From NCBI RefSeq assembly GCF_000003815.2, contig NC_049982.1, positions 2,909,338 to 2,973,337 of the forward strand: a stretch of 64,000 bases of DNA, read 5' to 3'. This document shows positions 1 to 13,300 of the stretch, one piece after another. This DNA is from Branchiostoma floridae (Eukaryota > Chordata > Leptocardii > Amphioxiformes > Branchiostomatidae). The notes under the pieces are model-generated. The model did no database searches, had not been told where the DNA came from, and was given only the letters and a program-made list of their open reading frames with translations. Each line of letters opens with the position of its first letter. Positions within the stretch are counted from its first letter, which is position 1. The position numbers were made by a program, and so were the translations under genes.

Positions 1-25
1 AATGTGTTTCCTTGTTGCTTGGCAG

Positions 26-161
26 GTCCTAACCTTCCTCAAGGGGTTTAGCGACGAGGAACGTGCCCGTCTGGCGACCTTCACGTTCTTGGTGATCTCA
101 ACCGGCCTGGTCACGCCCAACATTCTCACCAGTCTGTTCCACGAGAACCTGGTTGAAGAAG
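26..161 (+). CDS. BZW1: BZW exon (FLKGFS...ENLVEEG)
   Basis: The acceptor is TTGGCAG before 26 and the donor is G/GTGAGC after 161. The exon is 136 nt, starting in phase 0 and ending after the first base of a Gly codon. It encodes [20 protein letters not shown] and continues to the NENLV-type motif of BZW proteins (HENLVEEG). Reading through the donor gives only intron sequence. Confidence 0.93.
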
Positions 162-1245
162 GTGAGCGCCACAATGCAATGTTATGTTTACATTCATGGA
201 AAGGAAACATATTGTTTTTTCATCCTTCAGATCTCTTCCGTTTCAACCAAGAGACCTGCACCAGATGGGTGTTACCATGGTTACTGGTAAAGTAGTAGAC
301 ACCCTTTGTTGTTTGACTTTACAATGTAGCAAGTAGCAGGACAGCTGGAGGGGCTGGTCACCATATGTATGAATGTGTTAGAGTAAGACTAAGTAGTGCA
401 GTAGTTAGCAGTAGTTTGTTAGGCTTGACCATGTAAAGTGAAACATTTTGTATTTTCTTGCAAATGTTACAGTTTTGATTTTTTGTATCATTTTCACATT
501 GAAGAATATTTACTTTAGCCATCATTGAACCCATTGGATGATACATAAATGCATGTATGTTTTATATGCTTATAAGTCGGCATGTAGGCTAATTTCACTT
601 GTACAGTATTTACTTGTACATTTTGTAACTGGGGCCGCCCTAAGATGCCCCCCCCCCCCTTTACGCTCTCGAGCTCGCGGCGCTCCATCACTAGTTGCCA
701 GAGAGTGGTCAAGTTTTGATCGATGAATCTTTAACACATTCATCTTAAGAACATACTCGGATAAGGAATGCATTCATATGGTTCATGAACCCTTCATCCT
801 CCTAGTTACAGGTGGCAAACGCTGAGGACGTTTTCGTGAATATAATTTCCGATTTTGTGCTGCGCTAGACTAAGCTCTATTTTCGTTATAGGAGGCTCCC
901 CGATTTATTGTGATTTAACTACGGTTGACGTAGGTATGCTCTTATGACCTCATTGTACGACGGACTGCGACCTTTGTGACCACGGCTTTTTAAGAACTTT
1001 ATTGCACGTCAAGTGTACATGATACAATGTATGGCAAACAACTACTAGTATTACACAAGTACAACAGGGACGTATAGGATAACGCTTAACAACCTAGTTA
1101 ACATAACAATAAGGGCTAACATAATATACGGATTATCTATAGGTATGAATAAGTCAACATATTGGGTCTAGTATGTCATTTACACTATTGGTTGTAAGAT
1201 ATAAGCATTTGTGAATATATTGGCCTACTTGAACACAGTGAAGGT

Positions 1246-1284
<39 letters not shown>

Positions 1285-1289
1285 TCAGG

Positions 1290-1342
<53 letters not shown>

Positions 1343-4300
1343 ACCTTCACTGTGTTCAAGTCCGTCGTCCGTCGTAACTATTGCGCAGTAAATCGTACTC
1401 GCTTGTGACCGGCTTCAAGCTTTATTCATCTGTTTCAGAAACATGTGGATTATCAGCGTTTCGCCACTTTCCCCGGACTGATTGTTCAGGTTCAGACATA
1501 TCCAGTCCTTCTGGTGTCACCCTCCAGGGCTGTGCGGAAGCGTGTTGCGCCGACTCGACATGCCTGTCGTTTCAGTACAGCATAGTCAACCAATGCTATT
1601 TGAAAAGCAGGCTGTGCTCAGATGGGCAGAAAGTGTCTACATCCGCTGGCAACATGTACGATATATCAGGTTGGAGCATTTTATCCATCTATAAATACAT
1701 CATTTAACAAACTGGGGAACTCAATAGCAGAGGCGGGTATTGGTCTTTGAGATACAGTTTGTTTACAAAAGTACTTGTTATGCTTATGAGATCTTGTACC
1801 ACGGAAATGCAGACTTCGTACCCACCGAAAAAAGGTCTTTTATGCCTTATTTGGGGATCGTCGACGTATGACCGCTTATTTAGGGTACATATTATGGCAT
1901 CATTTCCGTGTCACAGATCCGTGTTTAACTCGTATCATGGCAATACATTTGTTTCAAAAGTACGGGAGCTATATACGTGACGTTTTATCTAAATTCACGT
2001 AACATGAGACGAAAAATACGTGACGTCCGACATATTACAGAGACGTCATACTTACGTGCTGCATACGTGACTAATCTCCAAGCAGATCCTACGGTAGCAG
2101 AAGACAGTANNNNNNNNNNNNNNNNNNNNNNNNNNNNNNNNNNNNNNNNNNNNNNNNNNNNNNNNNNNNNNNNNNNNNNNNNNNNNNNNNNNNNNNNNNN
2201 NNNNNNNNNNNNNNNNNNNNNNNNNNNNNNNNNNNNNNNNNNNNNNNNNNNNNNNNNNNNNNNNNNNNNNNNNNNNNNNNNNNNNNNNNNNNNNNNNNNN
2301 NNNNNNNNNNNNNNNNNNNNNNNNNNNNNNNNNNNNNNNNNNNNNNNNNNNNNNNNTAGCGAAACACACTCCTAAGCCAGCTCACTCCTCTGGCAGCTTT
2401 TGATACTGTCTTATGCTACCGTAGGATCTGCTTAAAGATTATACGTGACGTCCTTTTATCAATTACTTAGCTAATTTTCAGAATTGTGACGTATCGCACG
2501 TGACGTAATTAAAAAGTGGGACGTGGACAAGTAACGTCCTATTCAATTTGTAGTTATTGATCGTCAACTAAGTTACTGATACAATAAGTAACGTATGCCG
2601 CGCTTTCGTGCGACGCGTTCGTAATACTAATAGGTCGAACGTCACGTGTTTTACGCCTCATGTGACGTGAATTTAGGTCAAACGTCACATATATAGCTCC
2701 CGTATTTTTGAAACAAATACATTGCCATAAACATGGCATCAGGAAGCAGGCCTAGGTTTTAAGTCATTAACCCAGAAAGTTTGGCTATGTAAATCGGCAT
2801 AGTCAATATTCCAGACAAATGCTTAGAGATTAACAGCAAACAAAAGAAGAGAAATTAGATCGACTACTCAGCTTCAATAGCACAACAGAGACAATTCCAT
2901 AGACTTTATTAGGGTGTTGGACAACACGTAAACAATACTAGTATATATTGCAATATTGCTTCAGACATAATTGTTTCTTTACCGTAAACCTTTGTTTCGT
3001 ATATACTAGTTGACTTACTCGTCGGACTTGACTTATGTCGGGTGCCGCTCCTCTCCTGCTACCCGAACCACTGTAGCAGCCCAGAAGACTCACTCTATCC
3101 TGCATTGCTTTCCCCTTGCTGCCTGGCCTCTAGACCTGTGTCCCTTCTCAGCACATCTTAGTCGTCTATATAGGTAAGGGTGGTCTGCCCTGTCTCCGTT
3201 TACCATGGGCTGACTTCCACAGAACTATGCTGGACACCGCTTCTTTGTTACCTTCGCCAAGAAGGTTATATTTTGGGTAGCGTGTGTATGTATGTATGTA
3301 TGTCTGTAGAAGACCACCATAACTCAAGAACGCCTGAACGGATTGTATTAATATACGGTATGTGAGTAGGTCTTGTTGGGACCTAAAACGATTAGATTCT
3401 GGGCCTCCCAGCGGCCTCTTACGGTACTGCAGCGGAACTTCCTGGTTTGATATCTCGAGTTCTGGACATGCTGCGGCAATGATTTTTAAGTGGTAGATAG
3501 CTCTTGATGTCAAGAGTTAGTGGTATAGGTTTGGGCCCCCTAGCGGCTTGTTTTGGAACTGCAGAGCAGGTTTAGTGTCAGACTTTGAAAGGGAATAACT
3601 CAAGAAGGAGTTGACGGATTGTCATGATTTTTGGTATGTAGATAGCTTAAGTGATGCTTCATATAATGACGTATTAATTATGTAAATTGGTCTCTAATTT
3701 GCATAATTCAATAGGAAATTTTATAAACACGCTCAGTTCCATTATGGGACCATTGCAACATGTGACATTTGTAACTGAGAAGGAGAAGAATATTGATTGA
3801 TATATATTATGCAAAATAAAGACCTAATTTGCATAATTAACGAGAAAATGCTATAATTTCATTGTGGTAAATGACAGTAACTTCTTACTTGTAGCATTTG
3901 GAAGTTATGTACAGGTGAACATCGTTGAACATTGATTATGCAAATGAGACCCTCATTTGCATGAATTATCAAAAAATGCGATTTAAGCCTTCTTTCTTAA
4001 CATAGATTGTGTACGAGAATGCCTGGATGGATTGTATTGATATTCGGTATGTGGGTAGGTCTAGATGAGACCTGGAAACGATTAGATTTGGGCTCCCTAG
4101 CAGCCTGTAACGGGACTGCAGCGGAACTTCCTGGTTTGATATCTCAAGTTCTGAACATGCTGCGGCTATGGTTATTGAGTGGTAGACAGCTCTTGATGCC
4201 GAGAGTAAATGGTGTAAGCTTGGGCCCCTTAGCGGCTTGTTTTGGAACTGCAGGACAGGTTTAATGTCAGACTTTAAAAGGGAATAACTCAAGAAAGGAT

Positions 4301-7300
4301 TGCAATTTGACGGATTGTTATGATTTTTGGTATGTAGATGTCTGACGTTATGCTACATATAATGACATAATAACTATGCAAATTTGTATCTAATTTGCAT
4401 AATTAATTAGGAAATTTGGTAAACGCGCTCAGTTCCATTATGGGACCATTTCAACATGTAACATTTGTAACTGAGAAGGACAGGAATATTGATTGATGTA
4501 TATTATGCAAAATAAAGACCTAATTTGCATAATTAATGAGAAAATGCTATTATTTCATTGTGGTAAATGGCATTTGCATAAATTAGCAGAAAATGCGATA
4601 AAAGCCTTCTTTCTTAACATAGATTGTGTACGTCTGCTGTCTGGTGGAGGAGATGATCAGCTGATGTAATTTATGCAAATGAGGACCTTATTTACATAAT
4701 CAATGACAAACACAATTAATACAGCAGTTGTAAAGAAAGGTAGGCTTATTTGGCGAAGGTATGGGGTCGTGGAACTCTAGTTANNNNNNNNNNNNNNNNN
4801 NNNNNNNNNNNNNNNNNNNNNNNNNNNNNNNNNNNNNNNNNNNNNNNNNNNNNNNNNNNNNNNNNNNNNNNNNNNNNNNNNNNGCCTGAATGATCAGCGC
4901 GATATGGGCACTTATGGGAAGAAAAGACAAAGCACAACCATGCCGCATTACTAGTCTGGGAAGCTGCACATATTATTACAAATACACATAATAGACTTCA
5001 AGTCTGTGTATATCATATGTTTTACTCTCCAAGCAGAGGTTGAATCGTGCAGATAAGAAGATTGCCCGTGTATTTTTTTCCGACTGCTACTGCATCTGCG
5101 CGATTCAACCCCTGCTTGGAGAGTACACATGTTAACATAATTCAAAATCCGTATAAACACTTTATGGACCCAAGACAGGTTATATAGATTGCTTTATTGA
5201 TTTGAAAGTCTCGGAAGAACTTCCCCTTTCTACATTAGGTGTTATATGTTTGTAAGGCCGGGAAGCCACTGTGCGGTAACGTATTTCAGAACGGGACGGA
5301 TGAAACACGGGTATACAGCGACTAGGTGTTCCACGGGTAGGTTGCATTGACGGAGTCGGCAAAGAAGGAAAAGTCTTTAGCTTTCTTTTTTTCTTTGTTA
5401 TGTCCATGACATGAGAATCCCACCCTACGTTTTCTTGGATTTTAATTAACTGCGTCAATCCGACAATCCGACGCAACCTTTACACGACACTTTTCAGGAC
5501 CCCTTATCCCTGATATGCCAAATATTTTGATTCCTTGCAGCTAATATGATGAGGCAGACAACATGAAAAAGTACAATATTAAGATCCTTACGATGACAAG
5601 TTGCGGCGAAGAGATCTGGTAATTTCTGTCGTTTTATTTCATCACGTAACGCCTGTCGTTAAAGCGGTGATGACGTTTATTGGACAGTGGTTAATAATGG
5701 CTAGCTATAGAAAGTAAAAAAAGCACCTACTGTAACATGTGTGGCAATTTGAGCTCAGTGTAGGTGGATGCTGGATCACATTGGGATTGAAGAACAACTT
5801 TATGATTGTGTTGAGCAAACTTAAGGATCTAACACTTCACTAACGTTAATTTCATTAAGGTCGGAACAGAATTCCTGATTAAGGGACTTCGTTATCAGTG
5901 ACGCTATTTTCAAGACCAATTTCCCCGATATAGCACAATAACTGAAAGGCTGCTTGACCCATGACCCACTTGCATGACCCACTTGATGGAATCGAGAAAA
6001 TGATTACTTATGTTAGCCTTAAGTGTTTCTCAGCTACAATCTAAGATACTTTTGCATTTCCATTTTTAGGCAACTTTGAAGAAGACCGTCTGTGTCTGTG
6101 ACAGCTGTCCGTAATGCGTTGTATAAGCATATAGAGAAACGGGGCAAGTGGTAACCTGGGACTGTCCCTCTAGGGTGATTGCAACGGCCGAAGCGTTATG
6201 ATACATAACTTTCATCGCATTGCAATGACAACATCTGGATGGTTGTAATAGGCATCTAGAATTTCCAACGATTTGCGATGAATGCGATCAACGTAGTCGA
6301 AAGCCCAATTCAACGTCCCTCTGCAGTGCGGCGAATCGGATAAAGGATGTGAGCTTAGGTAGATCGTCCTTGACGGAAGTCATACTTTAGTACTTCTAAA
6401 TGACATGTACAGGATGAATCCAATTGAGCAAACAGCTGTAGACTTTAGATTTGTGTTACAGAGCGCTATCGCTTTATAGTTCTATTAACTTCGGTACGTT
6501 GTGCTGGCGGTAGTATGTACAGCGGAGTTGGGGTGTAAACATTGACGAAATTCTAACATTTTCGCCTTCAAACTGTATCAGTATGTCACCAAAAATGGCA
6601 CATAGAACCTCCCCAACGCTTGCAGCTTGCTAATTCAAAGTTGTGTAAAGTGCTCATGATGTTTGTCGTGTGAACTAAAGAAGTGTAATACACTCTTTAC
6701 CAGGAATAAGACTTACAGGATCTCGACTTATCTGCGAACACTCGAAAAACTCCCCGTCGGAGGTAAACGTCCTGACAATATGGAATAGTGCTGTATCATA
6801 TGACACGGTGCGCCAACATCCTAGGCCTATCCCCTAACTCAGGGAGTGATGCGTCTTCTGTATTTGCCTGAGTGACGGACGTACTAGTTAGTGTCAAGTA
6901 GAAGCGTTAGCGCTTTGCGTCGTCAATATATAATGTGACTGAGAAGTTTTGTCTTGAAATGCAGTAATAGAAAATCCCGTATATCGTTGGCAATCTCATG
7001 ATAACAATTCGTAGTTTAGCATTTGCAGCCGTTGTCATTTGAAACCGTTGATGTGATATCCCAGTGCAGACGGAGAACGCAAACTCGCCACTCCGTGCAC
7101 ACGTGTTGCGCTACTAGTGGTATCGGTTGTACAGATACAGCTGCTCTGGAACTGTAAGATGGTGAACACACCACCTGGCGATACAAAACCAAAATGCACT
7201 AATACCATCGTTCGGCAGTCAAACTACCCAAAGCGACTGTTTGCTCGCGCCGAAGTGCTAATGACACTAAGCCGCTCCGCACACCAGGGAGCACCGCAGA

Positions 7301-10300
7301 AACTGCGGGTTTCCATTTCCCGGTTGTGAATTGGCCCAGTTCGTAATGCAGTGCGCCCTAACTTGCCCCCCTTTTGCAATCTTATCTTTTCGGAAGCTGG
7401 TGACCAATTTAAATAACAATAAATACAAATTTTATTTCTATGATATATTAGCTTTCTTTTGACAGTAGAATTCTGATTGTGTGTGCTTCTTGTCTCCATC
7501 GAGGAGGGCTAAATCTTTCACCATCCAAGTCGTGTTTTCATGGGAAATGGGCAAAATGCACTGAATGCGGCGGCCCGACTAACAAAACCATTGCGAAAAA
7601 CGGCAACGTCAAAATCACAAAAAAACCCTCTGCGTACGTATCAGGAAACATATTCGACATCACTCTGTGAAGTTTCAGTTTTATAGACGGCACGAACCAT
7701 TTGTTAGAGTAACAAGTCTTTTGGGCGTTCGCTCGTCTGCCACCTGCGGGGCCACACTCCCTGGGGAAAACAACGGCGGTGATGCTTATGTTGTTTTTCT
7801 TATGGCCGGTCTTCTTCTCATCAAACATTTGAAGACCAATATTTGTAGTGTTTTGTGAAGCTTTATTTATTATGCGTATGACAGCTGTGTGGCTGTTTTG
7901 TACTGGTTGTATATTTATGGACACGTCAGCCACCAATACCTAGCAACAGGTGACCACAGTGATTCGGCGCTACCAACATTATTGTGAAAATTCTGTCTTC
8001 AAAAAAAAAGAGAAGTGAATATGTATAAATATTTTTTTGATAGAAAAAAAAGTTGTTTGTTTGGACTTGGTTTATTTACGTTTCTAATCATCATAGTCAG
8101 TGGCAACAAACACGGCGTACTTATGCAATGATCGGAAAAAAAAATCGGGGCATCTTAGGACAGGGGGCATCTTAGGGCGGCCCCCGTTACTTGTTAAAGA
8201 CCATACAAAGGCCCCTGTACTTCAGCCATTCAATTTTCACACTGTATTCAATTAGTAACATCATTTGGATAGTGTAAATCTGATTAGAGATTGCAGAAAA
8301 AAGGAGGGAGAATTTTTAGGCCGTAATGTCCATAGATTATTAAACCACAATCTTAGTTGATAAGTTGATTGATTTGATGATTAATAAATGCTAGTTAGCT
8401 CATTTTGTCCTTGAATGTTTAGAAACACTCATTTCTTTGCAGGTCATTTTGTTAGTTTTATGTTGATAATGTAAAGATAACTATCATAAGTTTTTATCAC
8501 TCGAAACACTAACACTGAAGCAGATTTTGCTTTCCTGGTTTTCAATTTATTTTGCTGTATTCAGTCTTGGAGTCGAGTGCAATATGGAATGAAAATTTGC
8601 TGCACATGCTACTACACTAGGATGTACTTTGTTGGAATTTTTTGTCCCTTTTTAGGGGAACTGCATGTTGCAGGCCTTTGATGTGATGCTGGGATTTGGA
8701 ATGATGATAACAAACCTCTTGGATGACAATGAAAAACGTTTGAGAATATCTGACCTGTCGGACACATGCATTTCACCCTGCTAAAGCAAACAAACAAACA
8801 AACAAACAAACAAACAAAAATGTGGTTTCTTTCCTAAAGCTACAAGACTGTGAGACTGGGCATGCTTTTCTTTTAGATCAGTTTCTTACTTTTGGTTGAC
8901 ACGACATATTTACTTTATTTTCTACATAACACTTCTTTAATTATTGTATGTTTTAATCTTATGCATGTTAAAGGAGAACAATCATGATACATCAAATTGT
9001 ATATCCATGTAGATAAGAAATTTCAGGACATGTAACGGTTTTAACCTATTTCAAAGCAGTTTTGAGCACTTACACAGAGTGATACAAAAATGAGTCAACT
9101 GTGAAATATGTGTTGGGGTGGAAGGACTAAAGAAAATTAATATTTTCCTTTGGCAGGGATCAGTCTTGACTTTGCGACCGCTTTGTTCAAGACGTGGCTG
9201 TCGGAGAAGGATTTCAATTCTCTGATTTCCAACCTGAAAAAGGCCGGCATTGAACAGCGACTCCCGGTAAGTACGCCCCTTTCAACATGCCATGTCCTTG
9301 TTCTGAAAGCAAACAAGTGACACATTCTCATAATGACATGTAGGGCTCGAAATATTTTGTAGATACAGTACAGGTGACATTCAAAGTTGCCAGTACTTGA
9401 CATTTTTATCAATTTTGTGTCATGAAGTTTAGGATTTTCTGGACGGACTGAGTGAATTTTTTTCCCTCCCCAACAAGAAAATCTCCGTCCTGGGACGGAA
9501 GGACGGGTTCTGAAGACAGTCCTGGGTTCAATATGATCAGTTGAAACCGGAGAGTGAGTGAAAAAAGATCTGACAGTAAATTTCAAATGTTTTTCCTTTG
9601 CTTGCTTACAGGAGCTGTTCCCAGCCAACAAACGTTCTCCGGAGCACCTGGAGTCCCATTTCCGCGCAGCTGGTCTCGGGCCTATCGCCGATTACCTGGT
9701 GCAGCCACTATTTAATACTTTATAGGTCGTTTAGTTTGGGAATACAGTATTGTCCCTGTTCTGTATGTGTGTGTTTTCGTGCTTGTGTGTTTTAGTAATA
9801 CCCAAATCCCAATTTGCTAGATTTTTCAGTCAGGTACCTTTAGAATTAGTAAGATTGACAGCCCCAGCAAGCTTGATGTGATGCTAGTTTGAAAAGTCAT
9901 GTCTTGCTCTCTGTAATAATTGAAAGTGTTGTTGCCAGCAGGCCCTGGTACCTACCAGGTTCCCTCATTTCTCACTTGCTATAGTAATTCAGGGTTGTTT
10001 GAGGCTGTGTCTTGTACTGAGAGGGCATAGTTATAGAGACCCTAAACATGTATTACTGCGTTGCATCCCAGTACAATTTACCACAAAAGAAAAGCAAAAT
10101 TGTACAAAGTTGACATGTGCTTGTATGCTGCTTCAGTGATAACTGTATTGTTTGTTTACTTTGTTTGTTTACACAGAAGGAACAACAGAATCGGGCAAAC
10201 ACGAAGGAGCTGAAGATGGAGCTGAAGAAGAAACTGGCCAACGGGAATGACGTCAAGGAGGTAAACAAACAAACAAACAAACAAGCAAACAAAACTTGAG

Positions 10301-13300
10301 TATTAGACTGCTGAACTTTCAGGGCTCAAGTCATCTTGTGATTACAGTCTAATGAACAGTTAAATCACTTTGTTGACCATTCAACCAAATTTGTTGGTCA
10401 CCAGAGAGGCCTGCAGACATTGATGTATAAAATCATGCTGTGATCAACAGTACATTTGCTGGTGCCATATCACTGCTTCAAATGTCTTATAGAGCTTGTA
10501 CACTAGGCGAGCTATTCTGCTGTGGTACTGACCTAAGCTTGTAAGGTTCAACCACCTCCCTATGCTAAACATACAATAGAACCTGTCCCTTACATGTTAG
10601 ATTCCTCACCCTGTCTCTCCTGTCCTGTGCTGTACTGTATACACTTGTTCTTTGTCACAATCATGTTTGTATCTCTACTTAAGGCCACACCGATTTAATT
10701 TCTTGGTTCACGGATTCGCTCGCTCCTATTTTTTGGGAAAAAAAATAAAAATAAAAATTACCACTCAGCAAATTTTCACCATTAATGAAACCATTCACCA
10801 ACTTTCTGGTGTAGCAAACATAAAAACTGACACTACTTTTGTAATTTTCAATGAACAGGTGCTGTTACTGTACAGTAACAGTGTTTTTGTACTTTTTTCA
10901 AGCTGAAAACTTTTTGTTCTTTATGTTTTGGATTAGCCCTTACCTTTACCCCTACCATTTTACAATTTTTATTTTTATTTTTATTTCGCCCTCTCGCTCC
11001 ATATTTTTTATGAAAAAATCCGTGAACCAAGAAATTAAATTGGTGTGGCCTAAGCTGGCCAATGGCATTCCTGCTGTGAGTATCTGTAGTTCCTTCCTCC
11101 CTTCATAAAGCCTTAGTAACCAGCTGAGCTAGAAGCTGCGGAAATTGGGATTCCGTGGGAAAGACTGTTGTGCTTTCAGATCCCTCGCTGTCTCAGGTGG
11201 TCTTCCAGGGAGTTATCAGTGATCACAAAGTCTTGAAATGAATTTGCAATGAATGTCTTCACAATGATTTTAAATGTCTTACAATGATCTCCAAAGGTCT
11301 TCCAGTGATCTTTCATTGATCTTACAAAAGTCCCACAAAGGTCTTCAAGTGATCTTCTTTGATCTCTCAATTATTTTTAGTAATCTTTCATTGATCTTAT
11401 GATTTATGTGTAGTTTGCCTGGATCAGCCAACTCCTAATTCCCCCCTCACATTAGGTGAACATCGATCGGACGACGAGTCTGCGAGCTCTAAATTACGAG
11501 GAGGCATGACCCTGATGCCGACGAAGAAATGGCAGGGTTCCCCCTTCCCGTCAGGGTCATACCTCCTCGTAATTTAGAGCTCGCAGACTTGTTGTCCGAT
11601 CGATTTTCGCCTAATGTGAGGGGGGGGGGGGGTATATCCAAGATATATAAGTAACGGAAGTGGTATGGGCACATATATATATACTATGGTCTGGACTAAC
11701 CAAAAGTATCATGCAAGAAACCATCCAGGGAAGAAGAGTGGGGGAAAAGGGAAGAGATGGGAGGATGATGTCAGGGAATGGACAGGCATGACACAAAGTG
11801 AAACATTAAAAGATCAGGAAACCAAGAACGGGGGAGAAAACTGGTTGACAGATTCTCTGTGTTGCCCCAACGAGCAAATAGTTAGGTAAGGGACAGTTGA
11901 GATGAGAGATTTTTCAACTGGTATCCAACTGATTTTATGACCCATCGGTACCTGAACCGTCTGAAGAAAACCCATTATGAAGCTCTGATGTTAGTATGTC
12001 CTTCTCTTCCTGTACAGATTGTTCTCTACGTGAAGGACTACATGAAGAAGAAGAAGCTAGCAGAGCACGAGGTGGTCGTTCTGGTGAGTTGCTAGAAGAT
12101 TTCTTTTCAATCTCATTTTTGGAAATCTTGCCAAAAATACAGCTTGTGTTATTGTCCTACATTTCTTGGTGATCTGGGTGGAAGATAGCTTAATTTGCTT
12201 GTTTTTTCCATGAGAAATTGCAGGGCTCAAAATTCCTTTTTTGGATTAGGTGCACTGGTGCACCCAGCTTAAAAAATTGGGTGCACCAACAAATTTTTGG
12301 GTGCACAACTTAAATTTAAGTAATAGCCTAATAATTAAACTTAGTTACAAGCTATCAAATTCTTAAAAAAGTATTATAACAGACATTTTTGTTACCTTTC
12401 TAACATTTAGAATTAGATGTCAAGAATATGATGTATACTAGTATACTTTGATATCATTACACTCACAGAAAACAATTGGATCCACAGATCCAATTTTGGG
12501 TGCACCTGGGTGCACATGGACCCAGTATTTCGAGCCCTGAATTGATAGGAAGCTGTTTTAATATCAATCTCCTAACTTCCTGGTTTTATATATGGTGATC
12601 AACTTTCTTAACTGTTATCGTCAAGATTTTCAAAAAGGTCAATAGTCAATGCTATCATTTTGTTAAGTCGGTGATTTTCTTCAAATTGTAGGTGTGGTCT
12701 TCTGTCATGAAGTCTGTGGAGTGGAACAAGAAGGATGATCTGGTGGCAGAACAGGCCATCCGGCTTCTGAAGGTGGGACCTCACTACTGTCTGTCATCAG
12801 TAGTACCTGCACTTGTTTTACATATAGAGCTATTGTATGTTTGTGCTGATTCAAGTAAATGCATTTTTGTGTGTGTGCGTACTTGCGTGCGCTTGCGAAC
12901 GTATGCGCCGTGGGTGCTAGTCAATTAATCTACAAAGTTTCTGACCTCACTGAAGCAAGGTGGGGCTGATTATAGACATTCCACAGTGTCTATAAAGAGT
13001 GTGAGATAAAGTATATCTCTGAGTGAGTTACATGATCTTTACTGTGATTCATTAAGTAGATTAGTTCTTAAAAATTGCAAGACATTATCACAAGTTGCCA
13101 TATATTGTATCCAGGGTTCTCGCTAGCATCCATCCTTCCCTCCTGTGATGGAATTTTGCTGCTGGGCATGGACAAACATTTTGCCCATTCTGTCCTCTAT
13201 GATGGACAAAAATTGGCATGTAAAGGTATAACAAAACAGATGTCATTGAACCAAGCAGAGTGTACCAGCAGAATTTTCCCCTCAAAATGCAGGAAATAGC

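Larger units (their letters stand above)
625..8190. mobile_element. Candidate ~7.5-kb element bounded by 28-bp inverted repeats
   Basis: The left end (625-652) contains GGCCGCCCTAAGATGCC, and the exact reverse complement lies at 8163-8190. The match extends outward over GTAAC with one mismatch. A second partial copy of the right end sits at 8147-8161. No transposase-like frame and no clear target-site duplication were seen, and other elements are nested inside. Two independent, oppositely oriented short MITE relics would explain the same data. Confidence 0.35.
162..9156 (+). other. BZW first visible intron (9 kb), repeat-filled
   Basis: The intron holds a LINE tail, an AT-rich hairpin, an orphan PAN-like exon, a CGTGACGT-rich foldback element, a two-copy transposon-like repeat, a short MITE and two N gaps. 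Between about 5130 and 8160 I recognise no gene or known repeat. Small open frames there have no splice context or family signature. The right part (8190-9156) has a (CAAA)n tract at 8788-8818 and nothing else I can name. Confidence 0.7.

Noticed and set aside
7538-7936. 132-codon minus-strand frame in the BZW first intron
   Set aside because: Low-complexity start, no family signature and no acceptor/donor pattern. It overlaps smaller frames on the other strand without support.
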